NCBI GenBank assembly: GCA_035510555.1
Contig: DATKGX010000033.1
Coordinates: forward strand, 1-63,003
DNA: 63,003 nucleotides
Source: DATKGX01 sp035510555
GTDB taxonomy: Bacteria; Patescibacteriota; Microgenomatia; Levybacterales; UBA12049
Reading direction: 5' to 3'
The translations under genes were made by a program, and so were the position numbers. The notes beneath the pieces are model-generated. The model had not been told where the DNA came from, ran no database searches, and was given only the letters and a program-made list of their open reading frames with translations. Within the stretch, counting starts at the first letter, position 1, and every line of letters begins with the position of its first letter. Positions 27,812 through 36,344 of the stretch are shown piece after piece.

Positions 27812-27825
27812 AATTAATTATGGCT
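27806..27825. promoter_or_regulatory. 20-nt perfect palindrome over a start codon
   Basis: AGCCATAATT-AATTATGGCT reads the same on both strands. It covers the CATAAT -10 and the ATG of the 48-aa gene on the minus strand and gives a mirror-image ATG on the plus strand. It may be an operator for a dimeric regulator. It may equally be a by-product of low-complexity AT sequence. Confidence 0.35.
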
Positions 27826-27949
27826 AATTATTTTCTAAAAAATCAAGTACTACCTTACTATGAGGTTTTATGATAAGAAGTTGATGAGTCAAAAGACGTA
27901 TCAAATTATCTCCGGAGATATTAAAGATTTAATAAATAGCCTCTAAAGT

Positions 27950-28195
27950 TTATTTCTTCTTTTCTGCGTAGCGGATTAGATTCCAAACGAAAAAGGCCAC
28001 AAATGACGTTCCAAAGCAGATTGCGCCAAAAGTGTCTTCTCTTGGAAAAGGAAGCAAATGCGTTAACGGCTCGGACAAAGTCCAGGGGTGAAACCAAGCA
28101 CTTTCCGCAATATATATCCACCCCGCCAACCCGAATACAAAAAGCGAGAATGAAAGCGCCTTAATAATTTTAATAACCATTTTCTTGTCTATCAT
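27950..28195 (-). CDS. 81-aa two-helix membrane protein
   Basis: Basic N-terminus (IDKKMVIKIIKA), helix about 12-30 (LSFSLFVFGLAGWIYIAESAW), a short loop with HPWTLSEPLTHLLPFPRED, a second helix about 56-74 (GAICFGTSFVAFFVWNLI) and a basic tail RYAEKKK. Family not recognised. The promoter TTGCAC-17-TATAAT-6-ATG supports the start. Confidence 0.55.
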   Translation of the reverse strand: MIDKKMVIKIIKALSFSLFVFGLAGWIYIAESAWFHPWTLSEPLTHLLPFPREDTFGAICFGTSFVAFFVWNLIRYAEKKK

Positions 28196-28201
28196 ACTTA
28201 G

Positions 28202-28230
28202 ATTATATATAGAGGTTTTTACATGTGCAA
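28202..28230 (-). promoter_or_regulatory. sigma70-type leaderless promoter
   Basis: On the minus strand TTGCAC (28225-28230), 17-nt spacer, TATAAT (28202-28207), 6 nt, then the ATG at 28195. Confidence 0.65.
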
Positions 28231-28266
28231 GGCCTAACTGGAGGATCGGACCCTGAGACTAGATAT

Positions 28267-28295
28267 TTGACAGGCAGAGGGTTTGGTGATATAAC
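28267..28295 (+). promoter_or_regulatory. sigma70-type leaderless promoter
   Basis: TTGACA (28267-28272), 17-nt spacer, TATAAC (28290-28295), then 5 nt to GTG 28301 or 8 nt to ATG 28304. Confidence 0.7.
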
Positions 28296-28300
28296 GCACA

Positions 28301-29281
28301 GTGATGAGTGACGAAAGAAATTTTCTACCTTCGGTTGTTGATGGTTTGCTGGCAGGCTTTGCTATAGATAATGCAGCCGGTCGGATTAAAGGAGAGGAAA
28401 AAACTATACCATTAGATGATCCTAATCGCGTAATTGCCAGGGTTCATGCTATCCTTGGCGACGTTGATGTCTCACAAGTGGGAAAATTCAAGAACGGAGA
28501 TTGGGACATCACCGTTGACACTAATCATCCTGGAGGACTAGATACTTCATCCGGGAAAGCTGTCTGGGGAACATACGTAAGGGCATCTCGAGGATACTCA
28601 AGAAGAGATCCAGATGCTAGTATGTTTATACCGGCAGGCGAAGTTATTCCAGCGGGAGAGCGTAGGACTGTTGCTGAGTACAGTTTAGGCGCTATGACTG
28701 AGCAGTATAAAGAAGTCAACGCTTTTGCCACACGCTATAGCGACGGGACAACAGAGGGTAGTCTGTATGTATCGGCGCCTTATTTTGTCTTGCCAGAACA
28801 GATCCAACACGCCAGAGAGCTCCTGGGAATTGAAGTCCCAGCTTTTCAAGATAACCCGACTGCTTTACAACTTGAAATTTCTGAAGCTGACGCTAAACTA
28901 ATAGGCAGCTTACCTTTTAGGCACATTCGTTTTGAGCCTGATCAAGATTCGGAAGAACCGTTGACGAATGATGCACGTTTTTATTTAAAAGACTTTGTAG
29001 TAGAAACCAGCTATAAAGATTCTTACGACATTGACTACCTTGCTTTCCCTTTCCAAACCATTACTGAACTTGTAACTAAAGCTAGGCAATCCTCATCGCT
29101 TGGAGCTGATATGGAAGTTGTAGGTGAACATCATGTACATTCGGAAGAATGGGATTATTTTTCCCCTGACCACAAAGGAGGACCGGAGAAATCAACACCT
29201 GTTAAGATTAAGTTGCATCTTTTACTAGCGGGAGAAAGTCCACAAATGTCGGTAACCTCTGAACCCATTAAACCAAGCTAG
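28301..29281 (+). CDS. hypothetical protein, 326 aa
   Basis: No family recognised. Soluble and acidic, no signal peptide or membrane helix. The N-terminus LPSVVDGLLAGFAIDNAAGRI looks helical; the rest alternates predicted strands and helices, with VVGEHHVHSEEWDYFSPDH a His/Asp-rich stretch near residue 290 that could bind metal. The start is GTG 28301 or ATG 28304, set by the promoter just upstream. It sits between a small membrane protein and tRNA-Val in an accessory stretch. Confidence 0.5.
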   Translation: MMSDERNFLPSVVDGLLAGFAIDNAAGRIKGEEKTIPLDDPNRVIARVHAILGDVDVSQVGKFKNGDWDITVDTNHPGGLDTSSGKAVWGTYVRASRGYSRRDPDASMFIPAGEVIPAGERRTVAEYSLGAMTEQYKEVNAFATRYSDGTTEGSLYVSAPYFVLPEQIQHARELLGIEVPAFQDNPTALQLEISEADAKLIGSLPFRHIRFEPDQDSEEPLTNDARFYLKDFVVETSYKDSYDIDYLAFPFQTITELVTKARQSSSLGADMEVVGEHHVHSEEWDYFSPDHKGGPEKSTPVKIKLHLLLAGESPQMSVTSEPIKPS

Positions 29282-29289
29282 TGTGAACC

Positions 29290-29391
29290 TGAGAGCCCTG
29301 CTCACGCTGGATTTCGCTGATACTCAAGATTTCCCCCAAGGGGACTAGCTTTTTCAAAGCGGCGCGGACCTCTGACTTCTTAATTACATTG
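29290..29391 (-). repeat. tRNA 3'-flank element, copy 2
   Basis: This is the 3' flank of tRNA-Val on the minus strand. It contains the exact 25-nt match (29327-29351) to copy 1 and, at 29357-29365, the AAGCGGCGC motif. At its far end 29290-29301 resembles the tRNA-Val 3' end at 29390-29401 (9 of 12 identical), exactly 100 nt away; in copy 1 the matching offset is 106 nt. It therefore looks like a second, older insertion of the same kind. Confidence 0.55.
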
Positions 29392-29463
29392 TGGACCCTG
29401 CAAGATTCGAACTTGCGACATCTGCAATGTGAATGCAGCGCTCTACCGCTGAGCTAAGAGTCC
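29392..29463 (-). tRNA. tRNA-Val, anticodon CAC
   Basis: Hand-folded on the minus strand: acceptor GGACTCT with AGGGTCC (one T-G pair), D stem GCTC/GAGC, anticodon stem CTGCA/TGCAG with loop TTCACAT (anticodon CAC), T stem GCAAG/CTTGC with loop TTCGAAT, discriminator A. 72 nt; CCA not encoded. Confidence 0.93.
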
Positions 29464-29480
29464 ACAATATAAATAAAACA

Positions 29481-29504
29481 GGTCTACCGCTGAGCTACAA
29501 GTCC
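29481..29504 (-). pseudogene. truncated tRNA 5' fragment
   Basis: On the minus strand the 24 nt begin GGACTTG-TA-GCTCAGCGGTAGA, i.e. acceptor 5' strand plus D arm, nearly the same as the intact tRNA-Val 17 nt downstream (GGACTCT-TA-GCTCAGCGGTAGA). No anticodon arm, T arm or acceptor 3' strand follows. It is a remnant of a duplicated or disrupted tRNA gene. Confidence 0.7.
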
Positions 29505-29583
29505 TAACCCCTAAATCTTAGCACAAATTAGTGGCTTTTGTGTAGTTTAAACATATAATTGAAGAGTAATAATCTCAAACTTT

Positions 29584-30207
29584 CTAAAAGCGGTCGATGA
29601 CGGTATGTCCAATTGTAAGCGAGGCCTCTCCTGTTACCCGTGCGTGGTCACTGTAATAATCATTCTCAAAAGTATCAACTATGTCATCGATTTTATCTGC
29701 TAACCTTTTTCCTTCGGGGCATAAACCTTTATAAATCTCAGGAGCCACTTTTATAACTGCTTGTGCCTTCCTTAAAGTTTCCGCTTCCCGAGTAGTTAAC
29801 CTTCTTCCTTGAGCATGATTTATTGACACACCAACCTTAAGTGCTATGTCTGTTGGACTATTACCAATAGAGGCAACTAAATCAACTATATTACGAATCT
29901 CCGTTCTTCCTGTTAATGATGTGTATATAGGTGATCCGTATCTTTCAATTGCATTGTCTGAGAAATCTTGATTGGTCACGCCGGCAATAAAAGCCGTAAG
30001 TTGTCCCTTTTTAACGTCTGACCGATGACTTGCATATAAAATGGCAGCACAAAGTCCCTCAAGAACTGCAGTTTCGAAATGAGAAGTTGATGCATCTAAT
30101 ACAGCTATTCCTGTGCAAAGTGGGGTTCCCCAACTAGCACCACCTTCGGTATACTTCCCAATACCGTCGGTATTTACTACTCGACGAGCTTCTTCCTTAA
30201 ATCCCAT
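29584..30207 (-). CDS. hypothetical protein, 207 aa
   Basis: No family recognised. Soluble. The N-terminal part has Gly-rich GGASWGTPLCTGIAVLDAST and a helical LEGLCAAILYASHRSD. The C-terminal half is helical with SPTDIALKVGVSINHAQGRRLTTREAETLRKA, somewhat like a helix-turn-helix but not convincing. TTGCAT (30236-30241), 16-nt spacer, TATAAT (30214-30219) and 6 nt precede the ATG, so it is probably expressed from a leaderless mRNA. Confidence 0.5.
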   Translation of the reverse strand: MGFKEEARRVVNTDGIGKYTEGGASWGTPLCTGIAVLDASTSHFETAVLEGLCAAILYASHRSDVKKGQLTAFIAGVTNQDFSDNAIERYGSPIYTSLTGRTEIRNIVDLVASIGNSPTDIALKVGVSINHAQGRRLTTREAETLRKAQAVIKVAPEIYKGLCPEGKRLADKIDDIVDTFENDYYSDHARVTGEASLTIGHTVIDRF

Positions 30208-30213
30208 AGGGGG

Positions 30214-30241
30214 ATTATAGCAATTTTCAAACAGAATGCAA
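30214..30241 (-). promoter_or_regulatory. sigma70-type leaderless promoter
   Basis: Minus strand TTGCAT (30236-30241), 16-nt spacer, TATAAT (30214-30219), 6 nt to ATG 30207. Confidence 0.6.
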
Positions 30242-30264
30242 GAGTATAGGATAAATAACTATGG

Positions 30265-30293
30265 TTGACAAAGCGAGTTGAACTTGGGAGAAT
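30265..30293 (+). promoter_or_regulatory. sigma70-type leaderless promoter for lepB
   Basis: TTGACA (30265-30270), 17-nt spacer, GAGAAT (30288-30293), 6 nt to the ATG at 30300. Confidence 0.6.
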
Positions 30294-30299
30294 TAAATA

Positions 30300-30881
30300 A
30301 TGTTACTGATTAGAAAGATTTACGCGTTTCTAATCGACGGCGTTGAAACGCTTCTAATCGCCGCGGCAATCTTCTTAGTCATCTACGCCTTTCTTTTCCG
30401 CCCGTTTAACGTTCAGGGGGATTCCATGTACCCAAACTTTCATAATGGCGAATATGTAATCACTAATTTAATTGGTTTTGAAGATTTCAAAATCTATCAT
30501 GCTAACTTTGGTACTTTAAACTTAGGTGACGTCGTTGTCTTTGTTGCGCCACCGGACCCAACCAAAGATTACATCAAGAGAGTAATTGGCGTTCCCGGCG
30601 ATAAAGTGATGATTAAAGGCGGTAGCGTCTACGTTAATGATAAACTTTTGGACGAAAGTGTCTATCTAAAATCAGATGTCAAAACATATGAAGGAGCATT
30701 TTTAAATGAAGGACAAACCGTTACCGTACCCGCTAACCAGTATTTTGTTTTGGGCGATAACCGGCCGGAAAGTTCCGACTCAAGAACATGGGGTTTTGTG
30801 ACTAAAGATGAAATCGTTGGGAAATCTTTGTTTGTTTACTGGCCATTTAACCGCGTGAGGTTAATACAAAATCCTTATTAA
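30300..30881 (+). CDS. lepB: signal peptidase I
   Basis: 193 aa serine-lysine protease that removes signal peptides at the outer face of the membrane. One N-terminal membrane anchor (about residues 15-33). The catalytic Ser42 lies in VQGDSMYPNF and Lys93 in DYIKRVIGVPGD. The box YFVLGDNRPESSDSRTWG is present. Normal length for a one-anchor bacterial type. Its 3' end overlaps convergent parB by 4 nt. Confidence 0.93.
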   Translation: MLLIRKIYAFLIDGVETLLIAAAIFLVIYAFLFRPFNVQGDSMYPNFHNGEYVITNLIGFEDFKIYHANFGTLNLGDVVVFVAPPDPTKDYIKRVIGVPGDKVMIKGGSVYVNDKLLDESVYLKSDVKTYEGAFLNEGQTVTVPANQYFVLGDNRPESSDSRTWGFVTKDEIVGKSLFVYWPFNRVRLIQNPY

Positions 30882-31699
30882 ACTTCTCTACTTAAGAGGC
30901 TATAAATTTCTTTAATTTTCGGTCCGGTTATATCCACATCTCCTTTTAATACAATGGTAATTTTTGCCTGAGAGCGCGTTTGAGAGATAGAAGTTCTACT
31001 AAAACCCTGGTTTTGTTCAAGTTTTTTCGCCATTTCGTCTAATTCCGGCACCCAAAGCTTATGCGTGGTCGTTCTAGGCTCTTTTTGCTGGATTTCCCCT
31101 TTGGCCTGCCTGGCCATTTCCTCAGTTTCCCGAACAGTGCTACTTTCCCTTAGGATTTTTTTGAATAACTCCAGCATTAACTTTGGATCGCCCAAAGAAA
31201 TTAATGGCCTAACGTGCCCCTCGGTGATAACTCCGGCCACTAAAGCGTCTTTAATGGCGTCTGGTAAGGATAACAAACGGATTGTGTTGGAGACGGTCGG
31301 CGCGCTTTTGCTGACTTTTCTGGCGACTTCATTTGTCCCCAATCCAAATTCATCGATTAACCTTTTGTAAGCCTGGGCTCTTTCGATCGGGTTCAAGTCT
31401 TCCCTTTGCACGTTTTCGACAATCGACATCTCCAGCATTCCCTGAGGCGTTGTTTCTTTAACCACCACCGGCACTTTCTCCAGACCCAGCACTTTTGCCG
31501 CCCTCCAGCGTCTTTCACCAGCAATTATCTGGTACCCGGCCGGAGTTCTGGCTACCACAATCGGCTCCAAAATTCCCTGCTCTCTAATTGAATCAACTAA
31601 TTCCTGCAGTGAATCGGGAGAAATAATCCCTCTTGGTTGGAGAGGATTTGCCTGCAAAAGGCTTGTTTCCAGTTCGACGATTTGTTGTTGATTATCCAT
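30878..31699 (-). CDS. parB: ParB/Spo0J chromosome partition protein
   Basis: 273 aa. The CTPase domain has LQELVDSIREQGILEPIVV and the ParB box AGERRWRAAKVLGL. The HTH region is LGTNEVARKVSKSAPTVSNTIRLLSLPDAI with EGHVRPLISL after it. The C-terminal region is helical. It binds parS and nucleates chromosome segregation. It overlaps rpmA by 8 nt and is co-transcribed with rplU-rpmA. parA is not adjacent, which is unusual. Confidence 0.9.
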   Translation of the reverse strand: MDNQQQIVELETSLLQANPLQPRGIISPDSLQELVDSIREQGILEPIVVARTPAGYQIIAGERRWRAAKVLGLEKVPVVVKETTPQGMLEMSIVENVQREDLNPIERAQAYKRLIDEFGLGTNEVARKVSKSAPTVSNTIRLLSLPDAIKDALVAGVITEGHVRPLISLGDPKLMLELFKKILRESSTVRETEEMARQAKGEIQQKEPRTTTHKLWVPELDEMAKKLEQNQGFSRTSISQTRSQAKITIVLKGDVDITGPKIKEIYSLLSREV

Positions 31700-31943
31700 T
31701 TAATACTTCAATAACTCTCTTACCGTTTAATTTTTTAAACAAGACTTTTCCGGCCTGTAGGGCAAACAGCGTGAAATCCTTGCCCATTGAAACATTTTTT
31801 CCGGCTCTAAAGTTAGTACCTTTTTGCCTAACCAAAATGCTTCCGGCCAGCGCCTCATGTCCACCATAAATTTTAACGCCTAAACGCTTGGCTCTTGAAT
31901 CCCGATTTCCTTTTACTGCTCCCTGTGCTTTTGTATGTGCCAT
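31692..31943 (-). CDS. rpmA: ribosomal protein bL27
   Basis: 83 aa. Recognised by NRDSRAKRLGVKIYGGHEALAGSILVRQKGTNFRAGKNV. It is part of the large subunit near the peptidyl-transferase centre. No N-terminal cleavable extension is seen. Follows rplU as in most bacteria. Confidence 0.95.
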   Translation of the reverse strand: MAHTKAQGAVKGNRDSRAKRLGVKIYGGHEALAGSILVRQKGTNFRAGKNVSMGKDFTLFALQAGKVLFKKLNGKRVIEVLNG

Positions 31944-32019
31944 AACTTATAATAATTGTGAAAACTGCTCTATTTTAACTTGACTTTTCACAAACTGTCA
32001 AGATATCAAAGAAGGTCAA

Positions 32020-32361
32020 TTAAGACTTTTTACTAGCAGCCTTTTCTTTTCCGCCACCGATTTTTTCAATCTGCACTTTTGTCAGTGCTGCCCTAAACCC
32101 AACTGTTCTTCTGTACCTGACTTTTGATTTAAACTTGGAAACTCTGATTTTTTCGCCTCTTAGATCTTCTAAAATTTTTCCTTCTACTTTTTCGCCTGTT
32201 AAAAACGGCTTGCCGACTTTGACATTGCCATCATTAACTAAAAGCAGCACTTCTGCAAAGCTAATTTTTCCGTCTTTACCCACAACCCGGTCAATTTCAA
32301 TAACGTCGCCCTCCGAGACTTTGTATTGTTTTCCACCGGTTTTGATGACTGCGTATTTCAT
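32020..32361 (-). CDS. rplU: ribosomal protein bL21
   Basis: 113 aa. KYAVIKTGGKQYKVSEGDVIEIDRV is the L21 N-terminus; the C-terminal signature is KFKSKVRYRRTVGFRAALT, followed by a Lys-rich tail. An extended -10, TG-T-TATAAT, with TATAAT at 32371-32376, lies 9 nt before the ATG; it probably drives rplU-rpmA-parB. Confidence 0.95.
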   Translation of the reverse strand: MKYAVIKTGGKQYKVSEGDVIEIDRVVGKDGKISFAEVLLLVNDGNVKVGKPFLTGEKVEGKILEDLRGEKIRVSKFKSKVRYRRTVGFRAALTKVQIEKIGGGKEKAASKKS

Positions 32362-32385
32362 GATTTATGAATTATAACAAATTTC

Positions 32386-33462
32386 CTACTTAATTTCTAG
32401 GATCTCTTGGCGTCTGCCCTTGCTAATCGCCGAAAGAAAACCTAAGAAGATAAAATTAGAAAGAAGTGAACTTCCACCATAAGAAACAAATGGCAGGGTT
32501 ACACCCACAATCGGCAGAATACCAATGTTCATGCCGATATTGACAAAAATTTGAATTAAGAAAGTAAAAAAGATAATGGCGGCAAAAACTTTAGAAAATT
32601 TATCGTCAGAATTTAAAAATATTGTGTAAATTTTATAAAGGATTAAAGCAAAACAAATTAGCACGATGATTGCTCCGATAAGCCCCAGTTGTTCCGAGAT
32701 GGTGGCAAAAATAAAATCAGTATGCCGCTCGGGCAAAAATCTTAAACCGGATTGTGTTCCCTGTCCCAAACCTCTGCCAATCAGCATGCCTGAACCGACT
32801 GCAATTACCGATTGAATAACGTTATAAGAAGTCCCTAAAGGATCTTTTCCGGGATCAAGAAAAGTCAACACTCTTTGCCTTTGATATTCGTGCAGTAATT
32901 TCCAAACCAAAGGGAAAACCGCCAATAAGGGCAAGAAAAGTCCTGTGAAATATTTTAAAGAAAAGCCCAAATAGATAGTCGTTGCTAAAACAACTAAGGA
33001 ATATAAAAGAGCATTGCCTAAATCCGGCTGAAAAAAGATTAAAAATGCGATTGGACAAAGCAGCAGAAAAACGTTAAGCAAACTTCTAAAATTATAACTT
33101 CTTATGCCCGCCAGATAACTGGCAAAGCTAATTGCCAAAAAAGGTTTTAAAATTTCCGAAAATTGGGCCCTTAAACCTAAAAATTCTACCCAGCGCATTG
33201 AACCCCTGCTTTCTATCCCCAAAAATAGAACTAGAACCAAAAGAATTAAAGAAACAATGTAAATTGGCTTACTGTAAATATCAAGAATTTTATAATTTGT
33301 TTGCGAGAAGAAAATAAAAGCCAATAGCGAAACAATTAAAAAAATGAACTGGCTCCGAAAAAAATCCAAATTTAAAGAAAAGAGAGTCACCAAGCTAATG
33401 ATAACGAGAAGTCCAACCGGAATGATCAAAAACCAATCTATACCTAAACCTTTACTGTTCAT
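32386..33462 (-). CDS. rodA: rod-shape SEDS glycosyltransferase RodA
   Basis: 358 aa, about ten membrane helices. SEDS signatures: QPDLGNALLYSLV, IGRGLGQGTQSGLRFLPERHTDFIFATISEQLG and GVTLPFVSYGGSSLLSNF. It polymerises lipid II for side-wall synthesis with a class B PBP. It overlaps the ileS stop by 11 nt, so it is read in the same transcript. A second SEDS gene (ftsW) is in the dcw cluster; the RodA assignment rests on its being outside that cluster. Confidence 0.85.
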   Translation of the reverse strand: MNSKGLGIDWFLIIPVGLLVIISLVTLFSLNLDFFRSQFIFLIVSLLAFIFFSQTNYKILDIYSKPIYIVSLILLVLVLFLGIESRGSMRWVEFLGLRAQFSEILKPFLAISFASYLAGIRSYNFRSLLNVFLLLCPIAFLIFFQPDLGNALLYSLVVLATTIYLGFSLKYFTGLFLPLLAVFPLVWKLLHEYQRQRVLTFLDPGKDPLGTSYNVIQSVIAVGSGMLIGRGLGQGTQSGLRFLPERHTDFIFATISEQLGLIGAIIVLICFALILYKIYTIFLNSDDKFSKVFAAIIFFTFLIQIFVNIGMNIGILPIVGVTLPFVSYGGSSLLSNFIFLGFLSAISKGRRQEILEIK

Positions 33463-36337
33463 CTTTTGTCACCGAAAATTCTTCCGCCTCAGTAATCATG
33501 CTTATCAACGCTTTTCTTTTAATGTAAGCTTCATGCTCTTTTGGCCAGAAGGGAATGGTAATCTTTACTTTTTCATTGGGCTGAGTTTGCAATTTTTTTC
33601 TTTCTTCCTGAATTTTCCGCACAATATCACGCGCCAAACCAAAATTTAAATCTAAATTATCATCGCTGGTCTTAGCTAAAACTCTGTAAGCGTCTGCTTT
33701 TTTACCAAACGTTAGATTATAAGCATTGACCTCACTTTTGATGATTTCCAAAACTTCTGCAGATAACTCTTGTGGCCCGTCGTAAACCATTTCCCGAATT
33801 GGAATTCTGACTTTCACTTCGGCTTGTTTTCTAACGGCATGCGCTGATTCAACCACTAACCGTCCGTTAGACATTTGCTCTTCCAATCCTACGTTAATCA
33901 TTTCTTTGTCAAAACTTGGCCAATCAGAAAGATGTACCGACTCCTGAGAAGTTAAATTAGTATAAATCTCTTCTGCTATAAATGGGATAAAAGGAGCCAG
34001 TAATTGAGCTAGAGTAATAAGAACTAGATGTAAAGTTTGGTAACATGCTTTTTTATCCTTATCATCTTCGGCGGAGGGCCCAATCCTGTCTCTACTTCGC
34101 CTGACATACCATAAAGATAAATCATTAACAAAAGTTTCAATACTAAGTGTGGCGGTTTGGATTTCATATTTTTCTAAACCTTTTGTTACGTTATCAACGG
34201 TATTATTCAATCGTGAGATTATCCATCGATCCAAAGCATTTTCACTATCTGCTACCTGCCATTTGCTATCAGCTATATACCCGTCTATGTTGGCATAGGT
34301 AATGAAGAAGTTATAGATATTCCAAAGCATCAAGTGGAACTTCCGGCGCGTTTCGTCAGCCTTTTTATAACCAAACAGTAAGTTCTGTTCAGGGTTATGG
34401 GTAACAAACATCCAGCGCATCACATCTACCCCAATCTTATCCGCTCCCTCATTGAAATCGATTGAATTCCCCCAGGATTTATGCATCGGCCGGCCGTCTT
34501 CACCAAGCATCGAACCGTAACCCAACACCAATTTGAAAGAATTTCGTTTTTCCAAAACAGTGGACATCGCAATCATCGAATAAAACCAGTTTTTGAATTG
34601 TCCGGGGAAAGACTCCGTAATAAAATCTGCCGGGAACCATTCTTCCCAATACTTTTTATCAGTCGTATAGCTTAATGTAGAAAATCCTACGATTCCCGCA
34701 TCCAACCAAACATTACCAACATCATTAACTCTACTAACAACTTTTTGACACTCCGGACATTTGATTTTAACGCTATCGATAAACGGTTTATGCGGAGTAT
34801 GTCCCTCGAAATCCTCCCAACCTTCCACGGCTTTCTCTTGCAGTTCTTCTTTTGAGCCGATTACTTCAAAATGTCCGCATTCGCATTCAAAAACCGGCAA
34901 TGCCAAACCCCAATAGCGGTTTTTTTTGCTGATTAACCAGTCACTCATGTTGGAAAGCCAATCCAACTCTCGCTCCAAACCAAATTCCGGCCGCCACTCT
35001 ATCATCTTGGCCGTATCTTTCATTTCTTCCCTTAGAGTCTTACCGGACTTTTCCTTAACGTCCATTGCGATATACCACTCCTGAGTGACTTTCCAAACTA
35101 ATTCTGTTTTACACCGCCAACAAGCCGGATAACGATGGGTATATTTCTCGGTCTTGAATAAATTATCAGACTTCTTTAAAAACTCGATGATTATTTCCGG
35201 GTGTTTTTTGGCGCTTTGCGAGGAAAACTCGTTCATATCACTTAGATAAAAAGCTTCATCATCGATTAACGCAATCATCGGCAATTTTTCTTTTTTACCC
35301 AAACGGTAATCCTCTGCTCCCTGCCCCGGAGCAACATGCACCATACCTGTTCCTTCTTCAACCGAAATCGGTAAAATTAACGGATCTGAAGAAACCACTT
35401 TATGCTTATAATCACCCAGAGCTTCTTTAACCCGCGGTAGATTATCAAAAGGCGATTCATACAACTTACCTATCAACTCTTTGCCTTTAAAAGTTTTCTT
35501 GACGGTTAAACCAAGTCTTTCCGCCGCCTCTTTAACTACGATATAAGCATTGCCGGCAATTTCGCCTTCGGCCTCGACATAATCTTTAGCCGGATCAATA
35601 GCCACTGCTACATTGCCCGGCAAAGTCCAGGGAGTGGTAGTCCAGGCAAGTAAATAAGTGTTTTTTCGATTAGCCAACGGGTATTCGATAAAAATCGAGT
35701 CGTGAGTTAATTCTTTATAATCTTCGGTGAGCATTTCGTGTTGGGAAATGGCCGTTTCACACCTTGGGCACCATGGCACGCTGTCGGTACCCTTGTAAAT
35801 CCAGCCACGCTCATTGCAGGTTTTTAAGAAATGCCAAATCATGTAATTATTTTCGTCAGACATGGTGTAATAGGAATTGTCCCAATCCATAAAGTAACCA
35901 AGTCTTTTGCTTTGTTCGGTTTGAATGGCGCTGTATTTACCCACTCTGTCTTTACAAAGCTGCACAAATTTAGCAATGGAAGCTTTTTTATCACCGGCGA
36001 CGAGGTTTTCGATATCTTTTTTATTTCGTACTCCCAACTCTTTTTCCACTTCGACTTCTACCCAAAGACCTTGACAATCAAAACCGTTTTGAAAGCGTTG
36101 CTTAAAGCCGCGCATGTTGTAAAACCGCTGCCAGACATCTTTGTAAGTTCTGCCCCAAGCGTGGTGGACGCCCATCGGATTATTGGCGGTAATTGGGCCG
36201 TCTAGAAAGGAAAATCTTGTCTTGGAAGTATCATTTCGATGAAGATATTTTCTTTGCAGTCCTTCTTTGGTCCACTTCTCCAATAATTCATTCTCCAGTT
36301 TGGGAAAATCGACTTGTGGATCAACAGGCTTAAACAT
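33452..36337 (-). CDS. ileS: isoleucyl-tRNA synthetase with degenerate signature motifs
   Basis: Class I synthetase, 961 aa from ATG 36337. The domain order is normal: Rossmann core, editing domain (WTTTPWTLPGNVAVAIDP), zinc-type cysteines (WCPRCE, CWRCK, CECGHF, KCPEC) and C-terminal helical anticodon domain. The HIGH motif is GVHH at 56-59, within NPMGVHHAWGRTYKD. The KMSKS motif is PMHKS at 617-621, followed by WGN. An in-frame ATG 12 codons earlier is rejected because it would start inside the promoter (-35 36368-36373, -10 36345-36350). Confidence 0.9.
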   Translation of the reverse strand: MFKPVDPQVDFPKLENELLEKWTKEGLQRKYLHRNDTSKTRFSFLDGPITANNPMGVHHAWGRTYKDVWQRFYNMRGFKQRFQNGFDCQGLWVEVEVEKELGVRNKKDIENLVAGDKKASIAKFVQLCKDRVGKYSAIQTEQSKRLGYFMDWDNSYYTMSDENNYMIWHFLKTCNERGWIYKGTDSVPWCPRCETAISQHEMLTEDYKELTHDSIFIEYPLANRKNTYLLAWTTTPWTLPGNVAVAIDPAKDYVEAEGEIAGNAYIVVKEAAERLGLTVKKTFKGKELIGKLYESPFDNLPRVKEALGDYKHKVVSSDPLILPISVEEGTGMVHVAPGQGAEDYRLGKKEKLPMIALIDDEAFYLSDMNEFSSQSAKKHPEIIIEFLKKSDNLFKTEKYTHRYPACWRCKTELVWKVTQEWYIAMDVKEKSGKTLREEMKDTAKMIEWRPEFGLERELDWLSNMSDWLISKKNRYWGLALPVFECECGHFEVIGSKEELQEKAVEGWEDFEGHTPHKPFIDSVKIKCPECQKVVSRVNDVGNVWLDAGIVGFSTLSYTTDKKYWEEWFPADFITESFPGQFKNWFYSMIAMSTVLEKRNSFKLVLGYGSMLGEDGRPMHKSWGNSIDFNEGADKIGVDVMRWMFVTHNPEQNLLFGYKKADETRRKFHLMLWNIYNFFITYANIDGYIADSKWQVADSENALDRWIISRLNNTVDNVTKGLEKYEIQTATLSIETFVNDLSLWYVRRSRDRIGPSAEDDKDKKACYQTLHLVLITLAQLLAPFIPFIAEEIYTNLTSQESVHLSDWPSFDKEMINVGLEEQMSNGRLVVESAHAVRKQAEVKVRIPIREMVYDGPQELSAEVLEIIKSEVNAYNLTFGKKADAYRVLAKTSDDNLDLNFGLARDIVRKIQEERKKLQTQPNEKVKITIPFWPKEHEAYIKRKALISMITEAEEFSVTKDEQ

Positions 36338-36344
36338 AAATTCT

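Noticed and set aside
27860..27946. 28-aa plus-strand reading (ending SGDIKDLINSL) that looks protein-like
   Set aside because: No promoter or ribosome site seen, no family recognised, and it is open upstream only for a few codons. It may be the end of a decayed gene, but I cannot support it.
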